Source: an uncultured Acidobacteriota bacterium (GTDB taxonomy: Bacteria; Acidobacteriota; Blastocatellia; Pyrinomonadales; Pyrinomonadaceae). Taken from it: a DNA stretch of 63,147 nucleotides. The notes beneath the pieces were generated by a model. It searched no databases. It saw only the letters and a program-made list of their open reading frames with translations, and was not told where the DNA came from. The DNA is taken from positions 1 through 63,147 of the forward strand of contig CADEGD010000024.1 of assembly GCA_902826795.1 (NCBI GenBank), in the 5' to 3' direction. This document shows positions 1-7,980 of this stretch, piece after piece (position 1 is the stretch's first letter; each line of letters begins with the position of its first letter). The position numbers and the translations under genes are program-made.

Positions 1-876
1 GACGTGGCGATGCTGATGGGTGCGGCAGAAGTGCTCGCGGGAATGAAGGACAAGATCAAGGGAACGGTCGTGTTCATTTTTCAGCCCGCCGAAGAAGGGC
101 CGCCGGCCGGCGAAGAAGGCGGGGCTCCGCTAATGATAAAAGAGGGCGTGTTGGAGAACCCGAAGATCGATGCGATATTCGGCATCCATATAAATTCGCA
201 GACCGAGATCGGCACGATCAAATACAAGCCGGGAGCGATCATGGCGTCGAGCGATTGGTTTCAGATAAAGATCAAAGGCCGGCAGACTCACGGAGCTTAT
301 CCGTGGCTCGGCACCGACCCGATCGCGGTCGGCACTCAGATCTACACGGGCCTGCAGATGATCGTTTCGCGGCAGTCGGAGCTGACGAAGGCGCCGGTCG
401 TGATTACCGTCGGCAGGTGGAATTCAGGCATACGCGAGAACATAATCCCCGAGGAAGTAACGATGGCGGGAACGATCCGGACGCTTGATTCGAATATGCA
501 GAAGGAAGTTCACGAAAAGATCCGCAGGACCGCGACGAACATCGCCGAAAGCATGGGAGCGACGGCAGAAGTTTCGATCGATACGAAGACGCTCGTAACT
601 TTCAACGATGCGGCACTCGTAAAGAAAATGCTGCCCTCGCTTGAGAAGGCAGCAGGTAAGGAGAACGTCCGCGAGACGGAGTGGGTTACCGGTGCGGAAG
701 ACTTTTCATACTTTCACCAAAAGATCCCCGGATTCTATTTTCAGGTCGGCGGAATGCCGAAAGGGAAAAGCGTGAAAGACGCGGCCCCGCATCACACTCC
801 GGATTTTTACATCGACGACAGCCGGCTCGATGTGGGAGTAAAGGCCTTTGCCCACATCGTTCTCGATTTCAAGTAA
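1..876 (+). CDS. M20 family amidohydrolase/peptidase, C-terminal part (5' truncated)
   Basis: The reading frame is already open at base 1 with residues DVAMLMG, which is the segment that follows the metal-binding CGHD motif in IAA-amino-acid hydrolase/hippurate hydrolase-like M20D proteins. The true start is therefore outside the window. Visible landmarks are QPAEEGPPAGEEGG, the family glutamates near the di-metal centre; GIHINSQ; the dimerisation (lid) domain around TVGRWNSGIRENIIPEE; and a late metal ligand region TGAEDFSYF followed by HHTPDFYID. It probably hydrolyses N-acyl or N-aminoacyl amide bonds in the cytoplasm, but the substrate cannot be read from sequence. Its stop codon TAA lies inside a palindromic repeat (873-921) that it shares with the convergent Dps gene. 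Confidence 0.9.
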   Translation, partial: DVAMLMGAAEVLAGMKDKIKGTVVFIFQPAEEGPPAGEEGGAPLMIKEGVLENPKIDAIFGIHINSQTEIGTIKYKPGAIMASSDWFQIKIKGRQTHGAYPWLGTDPIAVGTQIYTGLQMIVSRQSELTKAPVVITVGRWNSGIRENIIPEEVTMAGTIRTLDSNMQKEVHEKIRRTATNIAESMGATAEVSIDTKTLVTFNDAALVKKMLPSLEKAAGKENVRETEWVTGAEDFSYFHQKIPGFYFQVGGMPKGKSVKDAAPHHTPDFYIDDSRLDVGVKAFAHIVLDFK

Positions 877-921
877 GAGTGACGGCTTTAGCCGTTGAAC
901 GCGTAAACGCGTCACTCTTAC
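873..921. repeat. Palindromic element copy 1 (intergenic, supplies two stop codons)
   Basis: Outer arms GTAAGAGTGACG (873-884) and CGTCACTCTTAC (910-921) are perfectly complementary. They enclose two small hairpins, GGC-TTTA-GCC and GCG-TAAA-CGC. The TAA in each arm is the stop codon of one of the two convergent flanking genes. The same element recurs at 11812, 31687 and 32465, with a half copy at 45161. It could also act as a bidirectional terminator, although there is no T-run. Confidence 0.9.
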
Positions 922-1400
922 GCCTGGTTGTGGGCCTCGACGAACCACAGAAGCTTATCCACGTTTCTCGAAACATTCGTGTAAAGATCGGCGGTATCCT
1001 TGTCGCCGAGTTCGTCAGTGGTGTCGATATTCGTCCGAGCCTTCTTTCCGAAATCGGCCAGGGCTGTCGAAAGCGCATCCACGTGCGCCGTGCCGTCAGA
1101 GATCTCGTGCGGATATTCCGCTAGCGAAGACTTTTCGGCCGAGATCCTCACCGTTCCCATTGCGACTCCGCCGAGAGATGTTATGCGTTCGGCAATGTCG
1201 TCTACGTGAACGTCTAGTTCAGTGGCGACGCGGTCGAACAGCTCGTGAAGCGCGATAAAGTTTGGCCCCTTAACATTCCAGTGAGCCTGCTTTGCCTGAT
1301 ATACCAGGTCGATGGAATCGGCAAGGCTTTGGTTCAGCAAAGTGATAAGTTTTTCCCGCTTTCCTTCCGCCAGATCGATCTTTGTTTCGTGTAGTTCCAT
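918..1400 (-). CDS. dps: Dps family DNA-binding ferritin-like protein
   Basis: The 160-residue product has the length and four-helix pattern of Dps miniferritins, which oxidise and store iron with H2O2 and protect DNA. The conserved ferroxidase region is visible as QAKQAHWNVKG (about residues 35-45), followed by LFDRVATELDVHVDDIAERI with the acidic ligands contributed by the partner subunit. The start is supported by AGGGGG five bases upstream of ATG. Upstream lies a good sigma-70 type promoter overlapped by a PerR-like palindrome, so peroxide/iron control is likely. The gene is convergent with the M20 hydrolase, and its TAA stop is part of the palindromic element. Confidence 0.93.
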   Translation of the reverse strand: MELHETKIDLAEGKREKLITLLNQSLADSIDLVYQAKQAHWNVKGPNFIALHELFDRVATELDVHVDDIAERITSLGGVAMGTVRISAEKSSLAEYPHEISDGTAHVDALSTALADFGKKARTNIDTTDELGDKDTADLYTNVSRNVDKLLWFVEAHNQA

Positions 1401-1414
1401 GATTCCCCCTTAAT

Positions 1415-1451
1415 TTAGAATTATTCTAAGTCTAGATATTGTTCAAGTCAA
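1415..1451 (-). promoter_or_regulatory. dps promoter with PerR/Fur-like operator
   Basis: Read on the minus strand, TTGACT (1446-1451) and TAGAAT (1423-1428) are separated by exactly 17 bases, close to the sigma-70 consensus. TTAGAATTATTCTAA (1415-1429) is a perfect 15-base palindrome covering the -10. It matches the PerR box TTATAATNATTATAA at 13 of 15 positions, with symmetric changes. PerR control of dps is well known in other bacteria; here it is inferred from the site alone. Confidence 0.6.
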
Positions 1452-1511
1452 GCTCTTCTACTGAAAGAGCCGATTTTGCTATTATTCTGTCCTTTAACTC
1501 TATTAAGTTTT

Positions 1512-2447
1512 ATGGTTCTTCTGCAAGGAACAAATTGGGCGGCGTGGATTGCGCTTCAGTACGAGCTTGTACAACAGGCGATCTCGGGATCGGTACGAGG
1601 TATGGTTGAAGGGGTCGCTGGCCGCTTGCCATACATTTTGGCCGGAGCGATCATCCTGGTTCTTTTCTATTTCCTGTCAAAACTGCTGCGTTGGATGTTT
1701 CTTTCGGCAACGCGAAAGACGCGGATGGACACGCAGCTTCGGATACTCATCGGCCGGTTGATCTCGGTGGTGATGTTCGTCGTCGCGTTGTTCACTGCCC
1801 TTTCGGTCATTATCGAATCTTTTAACTTCGGCCAGGTGATAGCGGGCTTGGGCTTTACGTCTTTCGTGGTAGGGTTTGCGACCAAGGATATTCTCAGCAA
1901 TTTTCTTTCGGGAATTCTTATCCTTTGGCAGCGGCCGTTCAACATCGGCGACTATCTGTTTGTCGGGGCGAATCAGGGCAAGGTCGAACACATCGGCGTT
2001 CGGGCGACGCTCCTGCGCAAGGATGACGGCGAGGCAGTATTGATACCTAACGGCGAGATGTATTCATCGGCGCTGACGATCCGCGGAGCAGGGAAACTGC
2101 GGCGCATGGCGCTGAAGTTCACGCTTGGGTTCGACGCGGATATCGTTCGGGCGAAGGAGATAATTTTCGAAACGCTTGAATCGATCGACGGCGTTGCGAC
2201 CGATCGAAAGCCGAGTGTTTACGTGACGGATTTCACGGGCGACGGGGCGATGCTGACGACGCAGTTCTGGATAGATACGAATCAGAACAAGCCGCTGAGC
2301 GTTTTCGACGAAGTCTCGATCAGGATAATCGAAGCGCTGAACGCGGCGGGACAAGAGATAAATCCATCGAGCGAGAATGTCGTCGTAACGGCGGCCCCGG
2401 AAACTATTCCTGCCTCGGGATCCCGGGACGAACCGGCGGGGCTGTAG
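1512..2447 (+). CDS. Small-conductance mechanosensitive channel, MscS family
   Basis: A 311-residue membrane protein. Three hydrophobic segments occupy roughly residues 40-65, 80-105 and 115-140. The pore-lining segment is recognisable as AGLGFTSFVVGFATKDILSNF, a variant of the MscS TM3 signature. The cytoplasmic beta domain follows with RPFNIGDYLFVG, GKVEHIGVRATLLR and IPNGEMYSS. Such channels release osmolytes during hypo-osmotic shock. I chose the ATG at 1512 because the alternative upstream TTG at 1476 would add a non-conserved tail. It is divergent from dps, with about 110 bases between the two starts. The last 15-20 residues are low-complexity. Confidence 0.9.
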   Translation: MVLLQGTNWAAWIALQYELVQQAISGSVRGMVEGVAGRLPYILAGAIILVLFYFLSKLLRWMFLSATRKTRMDTQLRILIGRLISVVMFVVALFTALSVIIESFNFGQVIAGLGFTSFVVGFATKDILSNFLSGILILWQRPFNIGDYLFVGANQGKVEHIGVRATLLRKDDGEAVLIPNGEMYSSALTIRGAGKLRRMALKFTLGFDADIVRAKEIIFETLESIDGVATDRKPSVYVTDFTGDGAMLTTQFWIDTNQNKPLSVFDEVSIRIIEALNAAGQEINPSSENVVVTAAPETIPASGSRDEPAGL

Positions 2448-3093
2448 AAGGATTCGACGGCCCGCCAAAGCTGCTTTGGCCGCGGAACAGCGGGGTAAAG
2501 ATCCAGCTTGAATGCCGTTCGATGCTGTAATAGTTGATGATCGAGGTCGCGCGGCTTTGGCTGGCAACGCCGATGAAAGGCTGGTTATCGGTAACGACGT
2601 CGAAATCTTCGTCGACCTCGTCCTCGATTCCAGTGTCGACCGAGTTAACGATCACGACCGTATATCGATTGAAAAGGGGCGAGGGATTTGAAGGTAAAAC
2701 GCCGTTGTTGTGGTCTTGAACGCGTTTGGCAAAACGCGCGATGAGCTGCGGATCGACTTTGATCAGCCGCCACTTTCCGTCTTCGCTGAGCGGATCGACC
2801 GCGGCCGATGCTCTTAATATCTGGCGCTTCTTGGTTCCCTGCGGCAAGCCTTCAAGCAGGTCGTCCATCGATTCGGGCAGCCGCTGGCCATTATAAAAGA
2901 CGACGTATTGACGGATCGCCTCGGCAACTTCCTCGCCGCGCCGGATAGCTTCAAGTTCCTTCTCGCGTTGGACCTCGTGCTGGATAGACGGCGCGACGGC
3001 CAGCAGGCCGATGGCGAAGATGGTCATCATTCCCATGACGGCCATCATCGTTGCTCCGCGTTCACCTTTTTCGGTTGTCGACCGGCTCGTCAT
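2404..3093 (-). CDS. Type II secretion/type IV pseudopilin-like protein
   Basis: The 229-residue product begins with a short basic stretch ending EKGERG, then a hydrophobic helix (ATMMAVMGMMTIFAIGLL). That is the layout of class III prepilins, although the usual glutamate at +5 is not visible. The helix continues into a charged spine with EKELEAIRRGEEVAEAIRQY, typical of GspG-like pseudopilins. The start at 3093 overlaps the preceding gene by 32 bases, so translation is probably coupled. Its last 44 bases overlap the 3' end of the convergent mscS-type gene. It is the last gene of the pilN-pilO-pilP-like operon and is probably a minor (pseudo)pilin of that machine. Confidence 0.7.
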   Translation of the reverse strand: MTSRSTTEKGERGATMMAVMGMMTIFAIGLLAVAPSIQHEVQREKELEAIRRGEEVAEAIRQYVVFYNGQRLPESMDDLLEGLPQGTKKRQILRASAAVDPLSEDGKWRLIKVDPQLIARFAKRVQDHNNGVLPSNPSPLFNRYTVVIVNSVDTGIEDEVDEDFDVVTDNQPFIGVASQSRATSIINYYSIERHSSWIFTPLFRGQSSFGGPSNPSTAPPVRPGIPRQE

Positions 3094-4156
3094 CGTCTTC
3101 TTCGTCGTCAGGCGGCTTCGTATTGGTGTTGCGGTTAGGCGGCCGATAGATCGGGATGTTGCCTGGAATTCCCGGGATTCCGCCCGGCGGTATCTGCGGA
3201 TTTGTCGGGAAGCCGCCGGGGAATCCGGTTCCGCCCGGAAATCCACCAGGATTAGTCGGCGCTGAAGCCGCGGTGCCCGGGGCCGGACGGGTGAGATCGA
3301 CATTGTGGCGGAAGCCGAGGCTTGTATCTTCGACGGTCACGCGTTCCGACGAAATATTTACGATCCGGAAGCGGCCGCCGACGACGTCGTTCAAGCGGTA
3401 GCCGGTCGGAAGCTGTTTGCCCTGTTCTTCGAGATAAGCAGTGTCGTTATTCCCGTGGCGACGGGCGATCATGCCGATATACCTGAATGCAGGCTGCGGC
3501 GGCGGCTGTACGGAAATAAAAGTGCTGAGCGAATATCCCTTGCCGTCGGGCGTGCGGACCATGATGCCGCGTTGGCCCTGAGCGGCGATCATTTCAGCCG
3601 GCACGTTGGCGGCAAGCCGCTGCGGGCTGACGAACGTCGTGGGAAGCTCGGCGTTGTTGAAATAGATCTTCGCGTCCGGCGTAAATCGATCGCCTGAGAC
3701 TTCGAGCCGAAAAGCTTTCGAACCGGCGTAAATACTAGCAGGCGTCGCTCCCATTATCTCGAACGGCAACTGCGGCGTCGGCGTTGGCGGCGGGATCGGA
3801 GTCGGCGTCGGAGTCGGGTCCGGAGGACAATCAGGACATGGCGGCGGCGGCTCGTAGAATGCGAATATGTTGCGGCCCGGATCGGGTGCGCCGAACATCG
3901 AGCGGTTGTACACGACCGGGATCATGTAACCGAGGTCTTGCTCGGCTTTCGATGGCATCTTCACCGGCCCGAGTTCCCGATTTGGCGACGCGCCGGTGCG
4001 AGGCGTGGGCGATACGCTGACCGTCACGTTCGTCGAACTGCCGCCGAACCGAGGGCCGAACGCCATCCACAGGGCCGCGAGAGCAAGCACGCCGAGAACG
4101 ACCGCCGCGATCAGCTTATTCCTTTCAGCCGGAGATTTTCCTTCGAATACTGCCAT
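3062..4156 (-). CDS. PilP/GspC-like inner-membrane assembly protein with IPT/TIG-like domain
   Basis: The 364-residue protein has one N-terminal membrane segment (about residues 17-34, AAVVLGVLALAALWMAF), then a proline-threonine spacer (PDPTPTPTPIPPPTPTP). A beta-rich region beginning FEIMGATPASIYAGSKAF resembles an IPT/TIG immunoglobulin-like fold. The C-terminal segment FRYIGMIARR...GKQLPTGYRLND...RIVNISSERVTVED resembles the homology region of PilP/GspC, which links the inner-membrane platform to the secretin. The tail is rich in Gly, Pro and Asn. Its ATG is immediately adjacent to the pilO-like stop codon. The role comes from its position after pilN and pilO; the IPT insertion is unusual for this family. 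Confidence 0.65.
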   Translation of the reverse strand: MAVFEGKSPAERNKLIAAVVLGVLALAALWMAFGPRFGGSSTNVTVSVSPTPRTGASPNRELGPVKMPSKAEQDLGYMIPVVYNRSMFGAPDPGRNIFAFYEPPPPCPDCPPDPTPTPTPIPPPTPTPQLPFEIMGATPASIYAGSKAFRLEVSGDRFTPDAKIYFNNAELPTTFVSPQRLAANVPAEMIAAQGQRGIMVRTPDGKGYSLSTFISVQPPPQPAFRYIGMIARRHGNNDTAYLEEQGKQLPTGYRLNDVVGGRFRIVNISSERVTVEDTSLGFRHNVDLTRPAPGTAASAPTNPGGFPGGTGFPGGFPTNPQIPPGGIPGIPGNIPIYRPPNRNTNTKPPDDEEDDDEPVDNRKR

Positions 4157-5122
4157 TTACTGTTGCTGCTGCACGGCCGCCGTCGCCGGAACTTCCGCCG
4201 TCGAGCGTCTAAAGTAAGCCGCCATTTCCATTCGCAAACTCACGACCTCGCCTTGCGTCCGGCCTTTCGGGCGGCGAACCTGGTTCGGGTTGCCCAGCGG
4301 CTGCCCCATTCCCGGAAATCCGGGATTCATCTGAGCGGGCTGCTGAGTCGATTCGCGTTCGGCGGTCGGCTGGCTGTCCGACGGTTCGAGTTCGATCGCG
4401 CTGATGATGACAAAATCGTTTCCGGTCTCGATCTCGCGGATGAATCGGCGAAGGTTTGCGTACGGGCCTTCGAGCGTCATCGTCACATAGGTGCCGGGGA
4501 AAAGACTGCGATACCTTGAACGGCCGCGTTCCTCTTCGGATTGTTCGTTTTCGCCGACCCGCGTTATCTCAAGCGGAGCGTAGTCAGGCCCGCTGGTGTT
4601 GACCAGTCCATGTGCGGCCATCAGTCCGTTCAACTTTTGATAGAGTGCCGTGTTGCCGCTGGCGGCGACGGGCAGATAAGCGGACTCGAAATCGCTGACG
4701 CTCGAGACGAGCTTGGCGACGTGAGCCTCGATGTTAGTGATATCGCCGTATTTCGCCTTCGCCGACGTGAGTTCGGCTTCGAGCCGGTCGCGCGTCGCGC
4801 GGTTTCGTTCGAGTTCGCGTTTTGCGGGCAGCGTGAAGAAGAAGTAGGCCGCAAGAGCAGCGATCACAGCGAGCGAAGCCACTCCGACGACGCCGATCTC
4901 GGCCGGTCCCCACATTCCGCCGTAGACTTTCTTTGGACGATTTGCCGGAGCGATGTCGTATTCCGGCTGCTTCTCAACGATGATCGTTTCATTCGGCGTT
5001 AGCAGCACGGTGCGGTCAGCCTCTTCGACCGCGACGACTCCGTCATGCCGATTCACCGCGATCTCGGGCTGCTGATCCTGTCCGCTGTTCTGCGCGTTGA
5101 GGTCCTTGTTCAATTCACTCAT
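4157..5122 (-). CDS. pilO: PilO-like type IV pilus inner-membrane protein
   Basis: The 321-residue product has a roughly 90-residue cytoplasmic N-terminus, a membrane helix (VGVASLAVIAALAAYFFF), and then a coiled coil (AKRELERNRATRDRLEAELTSAK). The periplasmic part includes YLPVAASGNTALYQKLNGLM and an alpha/beta ferredoxin-like region around TYVTMTLEGPYANLRRFIREIE, which is characteristic of PilO/GspM platform proteins. Family PilO proteins are about 200 residues, so the long N-terminal extension is unusual. The start codon overlaps the upstream pilN-like stop by four bases (ATGA), indicating translational coupling. The C-terminus carries a Gln/Pro-rich and a Q-run tail. Confidence 0.75.
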   Translation of the reverse strand: MSELNKDLNAQNSGQDQQPEIAVNRHDGVVAVEEADRTVLLTPNETIIVEKQPEYDIAPANRPKKVYGGMWGPAEIGVVGVASLAVIAALAAYFFFTLPAKRELERNRATRDRLEAELTSAKAKYGDITNIEAHVAKLVSSVSDFESAYLPVAASGNTALYQKLNGLMAAHGLVNTSGPDYAPLEITRVGENEQSEEERGRSRYRSLFPGTYVTMTLEGPYANLRRFIREIETGNDFVIISAIELEPSDSQPTAERESTQQPAQMNPGFPGMGQPLGNPNQVRRPKGRTQGEVVSLRMEMAAYFRRSTAEVPATAAVQQQQ

Positions 5123-5745
5123 TGAGCATTTCCTCCTGCAGGATTCTGCGCGACCTCGTCAGGAGCGGTCGTCGAATATCCGTAAGCCGGCGTGTAGATC
5201 AGGCGAAGCGTGTATTCGGTGTATGTCTGCCTCTCGTTCTGTTGGCGGTCTTGTCCGCGAAGCTCGGCCTGGAAAAGCCCAGAGTTGTTCATTGCCCCGA
5301 TCATTCCCATCACGTCCTGATAGTTGCGGCTGATGACGCCGAACTCTAGCTCGGCTTTCACGCGGTCGCCGTCTCGATAGACGTTCTCAACGGCGATGCG
5401 GGATGCGCTTACGCTTCCGGGCAGTACCGATTCGAGATCGGCGAAAAGACGCGACCATCCGAAACCTTTGTTGGCGACGAGTTTGTGAGATGCGATCAGG
5501 AGTTCGCGCTGTTCGGGCGATAACTGCTGCTGGACCTTAGCGCCTTCGTTTTTCAGCCGCGAGACCTCGGCCTCCATGTCCTTAACCTGCTTTTCGGCAA
5601 GCTCGTTGTCGCGCGAATAGCTGTAAAGTTGGGTCAGCGCAAAGATGCCGCCGACGGCTCCGAGGGCAAGCAGCCCAAGCGCGAGCAGATACGGCGTCGT
5701 GCGGTTCCGAAACGGATGCGTTGATAGATTAAGCTTCGTGATCAC
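5119..5745 (-). CDS. pilN: PilN-like fimbrial assembly protein
   Basis: The 208-residue protein starts MITKLNLSTHPFRNR, a variant of the conserved N-terminal INLLP-type motif by which PilN binds PilM. It is followed by one membrane helix (YLLALGLLALGAVGGIFAL), a coiled coil (AEKQVKDMEAEVSRLKNEGA), and a periplasmic domain with GWSRLFADLESVLPGSVSASRI, matching PilN. It is the first gene of the four-gene minus-strand cluster. No pilM is next to it, which is unusual, because PilN normally works with cytoplasmic PilM. The 109 bases upstream contain nothing else that I can name. Confidence 0.8.
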   Translation of the reverse strand: MITKLNLSTHPFRNRTTPYLLALGLLALGAVGGIFALTQLYSYSRDNELAEKQVKDMEAEVSRLKNEGAKVQQQLSPEQRELLIASHKLVANKGFGWSRLFADLESVLPGSVSASRIAVENVYRDGDRVKAELEFGVISRNYQDVMGMIGAMNNSGLFQAELRGQDRQQNERQTYTEYTLRLIYTPAYGYSTTAPDEVAQNPAGGNAQ

Positions 5746-5854
5746 GTGTTACTACAGGGCCGGTCTTTCTTGTTCAGATGCGAGCGCTCGCCAAGAAGTT
5801 TAGCACAAAAACCAACCCCGATTTTCACGCGTGATGCGGTAAAAGGTTGCAAAT

Positions 5855-6787
5855 TTAGTCTTCCCTCTGCGGTAATGGCTTCGACTTTTCTTCTTCGGAG
5901 ATTTGGCGGTAGGCGCGGACGCGATTTCGCCCCTCGCGTTTGGCTCGGTACAGGGCCGAATCGGCCATCTCGACGAGCTCGATCGGGTCGCTCGAATCGG
6001 TTGGAAATGCCGCGACGCCTATGCTTATGGTCACGCGATGCTTCTCAGTCGGCCGGGCCTGGCGAATAACGCTGAACTCGGCTTCCTGAATCACCGTACG
6101 GATTCGTTCGGCGGCGACAAGACCCTGAGACAGGTCTGCATCGAGAAGGAATGCCGAAAATTCTTCGCCGCCAAACCGGGAAGCCGCATCGCCGCTGCGC
6201 ATGATACCAATGATGCACTGGCCGATTTCTTCGAGAGTTTTCGAGCCGGTCAAATGGCCGTAGGTATCGTTGACCTTTTTGAAATGATCGACGTCCATCA
6301 CGAGGACGCACAACTGCCTGCCGTCCGCACGCGCTCTCGCTGCTTCACGTCGAAGCTCGGAAAAGAACGACCGGCCTGACAGAAGTCCCGTAAGATCGTC
6401 GTGCGTGATCAGGCGATGGATCTGCTGCTGATATTCGCGGTCGATCTCGTCGAGAAGCTCGAATCGGAGAATGTGTTCGCCGACCGTTATTTTGTCGCCG
6501 TGGACGAGGATCGCTTCGCCGACCTTTGCTCCGTTTACGAGGATGCCGTTGCGTGAGCCGAGATCTTTAACGATGTATTCGGTTCGCCCGGTTGCCGTGT
6601 TGACGACGCTTTTGACAGTTGCGTGCCGCCGGGAGACTTTTGCGTCGTTCACGCGAACGTCTGCCTCGAGTGCCCGGCCGAGCGTAACTTCTTCGCGTTC
6701 AAGCGGGATCGGAACCGCGATAAGCTCGCCGCTTAAGAACACTAGTGATGGGGTGAGGTCTCTTTGGCTTCTTTCGGGCTTCTGCAT
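5855..6787 (-). CDS. FHA domain - GGDEF diguanylate cyclase
   Basis: The N-terminal half carries a forkhead-associated phosphothreonine-binding domain: GRALEADVRV, VSRRHA and LGSRNGILVNG are its hallmark motifs. It is followed by a GGDEF domain with LTGLLSGRSFFSEL, MDVDHFKKVNDTYGH and the active-site variant GGEEF. The product (310 residues from the ATG at 6787) should make cyclic di-GMP in response to a phosphorylated partner, presumably a Ser/Thr kinase substrate. A GTG at 6820 is an alternative start adding 11 residues; neither has a clear ribosome binding site. No membrane segment is seen. It lies upstream of the pilus cluster in the same direction, and cyclic di-GMP commonly controls pili, but a functional link is inference. 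Confidence 0.9.
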   Translation of the reverse strand: MQKPERSQRDLTPSLVFLSGELIAVPIPLEREEVTLGRALEADVRVNDAKVSRRHATVKSVVNTATGRTEYIVKDLGSRNGILVNGAKVGEAILVHGDKITVGEHILRFELLDEIDREYQQQIHRLITHDDLTGLLSGRSFFSELRREAARARADGRQLCVLVMDVDHFKKVNDTYGHLTGSKTLEEIGQCIIGIMRSGDAASRFGGEEFSAFLLDADLSQGLVAAERIRTVIQEAEFSVIRQARPTEKHRVTISIGVAAFPTDSSDPIELVEMADSALYRAKREGRNRVRAYRQISEEEKSKPLPQRED

Positions 6788-6909
6788 ACTTGCGGCGGGA
6801 ACTTCTGAGGGAAAAACCACAATCTTTAGAATAACTTAAATCTGTCCGGTAACGCTACAAAAATCGCGGTTCGCCAAGTCAGACCGGTTTTCGGTAACAT
6901 CAATTCAAC

Positions 6910-7971
6910 GTGCGGATCCTCTTCGTCAAGCTCGGAGCCATCGGCGACATCGTTCACGCCCTTCCGGCTTTGGCCGAAGCGCGGCGTGGATTGCCAGATG
7001 CGTCTATCGATTGGGTGGCCGAGTCGAGATCAGCGGAGATCCTTCGCGGAAATCCTCTGATCGACCGGCTGCACGAGATAGACACCCATTCGATCAGAAA
7101 ATTGCGGTCGCCGGACGGTTTGATGAAAGAGATCCGTAAGCAGGCCGGACCGCTGAGGCGCGAAGCGTATGATATCGCGATCGACCTGCAAGGCTTGTTG
7201 AAGTCGGCGTTGATAGCGAAGGTATCGCGGGCGAAACGGCGTTTGGGATTTGACCGGGCAGGGCTTAAAGAGCCAGCCGCCGGGCTGATGTATACCGAGC
7301 GGGTCGCGAACGAGGGCGGCGTGAACGTGATCGAAAAGAACCGGCAGTTGGTTCGGCAGGCGTTGGGGATCGAGACGGCTTCCGGGCCAATCGAGTTTCC
7401 GATCTATACCAGCCCGGAGCACGCCGCCGAAGCTGCCTCGATCGCGGCTGCGGCTGGAGGAAAATTCGCCCTGCTGAATCCGGCCGGCGGATGGGTTACC
7501 AAGCTTTGGCCGGCCGAGAATTTTGGACGCCTTGCCGCGATGCTTTGGAAAGAACTGGGCCTTGCGTCGGTTGTGGTGACTGGGCCCAAAGAATCGAAAC
7601 TCGCGGATCGGGTGAAAGCCGAGGCAGGAGACGCGTATATAACGCTCGCCCGGCCATCGCTCAAAGGGTTTTACGAGCTTGCAAAGCTCGCCGATGTCTA
7701 TGTAGGCGGCGACACCGGGCCGACGCATATTGCTGTAGCCGCGGACGCTCCCGTGGTCGGCATTTTCGGCCCGACGGAATGGTGGAGAAACGGCAGCCCC
7801 CGAGCGGACGATATCGAGGTCGGGCGAACGGATATTTCATGCCGCATCGATTGCCACCGTCGGACCTGTTCCAAGTGGATATGTATGGATATCAGCGTTG
7901 AGATCGTATTCGAAGCGGTTGTTCGCCGCATCGAGAAGGCCCGCGAAAGCGTCGAGGAGGCAGCCGCTTAA
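6910..7971 (+). CDS. waaC: Lipopolysaccharide heptosyltransferase I-like (GT9 family)
   Basis: The 353-residue protein starts at GTG with MRILFVKLGAIGDIVHALPAL, the classic N-terminus of ADP-heptose:LPS heptosyltransferases. It contains GLLKSALIAK and a C-terminal nucleotide-sugar site with YVGGDTGPTHIAVAADAPVVGIFGPT. Such enzymes add the first L-glycero-D-manno-heptose to Kdo in the LPS inner core. The assignment to WaaC rather than WaaF or another GT9 enzyme rests on overall resemblance only. The next gene begins nine bases after its stop, suggesting one transcript with the membrane methyltransferase. Confidence 0.82.
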   Translation: MRILFVKLGAIGDIVHALPALAEARRGLPDASIDWVAESRSAEILRGNPLIDRLHEIDTHSIRKLRSPDGLMKEIRKQAGPLRREAYDIAIDLQGLLKSALIAKVSRAKRRLGFDRAGLKEPAAGLMYTERVANEGGVNVIEKNRQLVRQALGIETASGPIEFPIYTSPEHAAEAASIAAAAGGKFALLNPAGGWVTKLWPAENFGRLAAMLWKELGLASVVVTGPKESKLADRVKAEAGDAYITLARPSLKGFYELAKLADVYVGGDTGPTHIAVAADAPVVGIFGPTEWWRNGSPRADDIEVGRTDISCRIDCHRRTCSKWICMDISVEIVFEAVVRRIEKARESVEEAAA

Positions 7972-7980
7972 AAGCCTCCG

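Noticed and set aside
7030..7728. 232-codon open frame antisense to the heptosyltransferase gene
   Set aside because: Shadow of the GT9 gene; no start signal and no domain.
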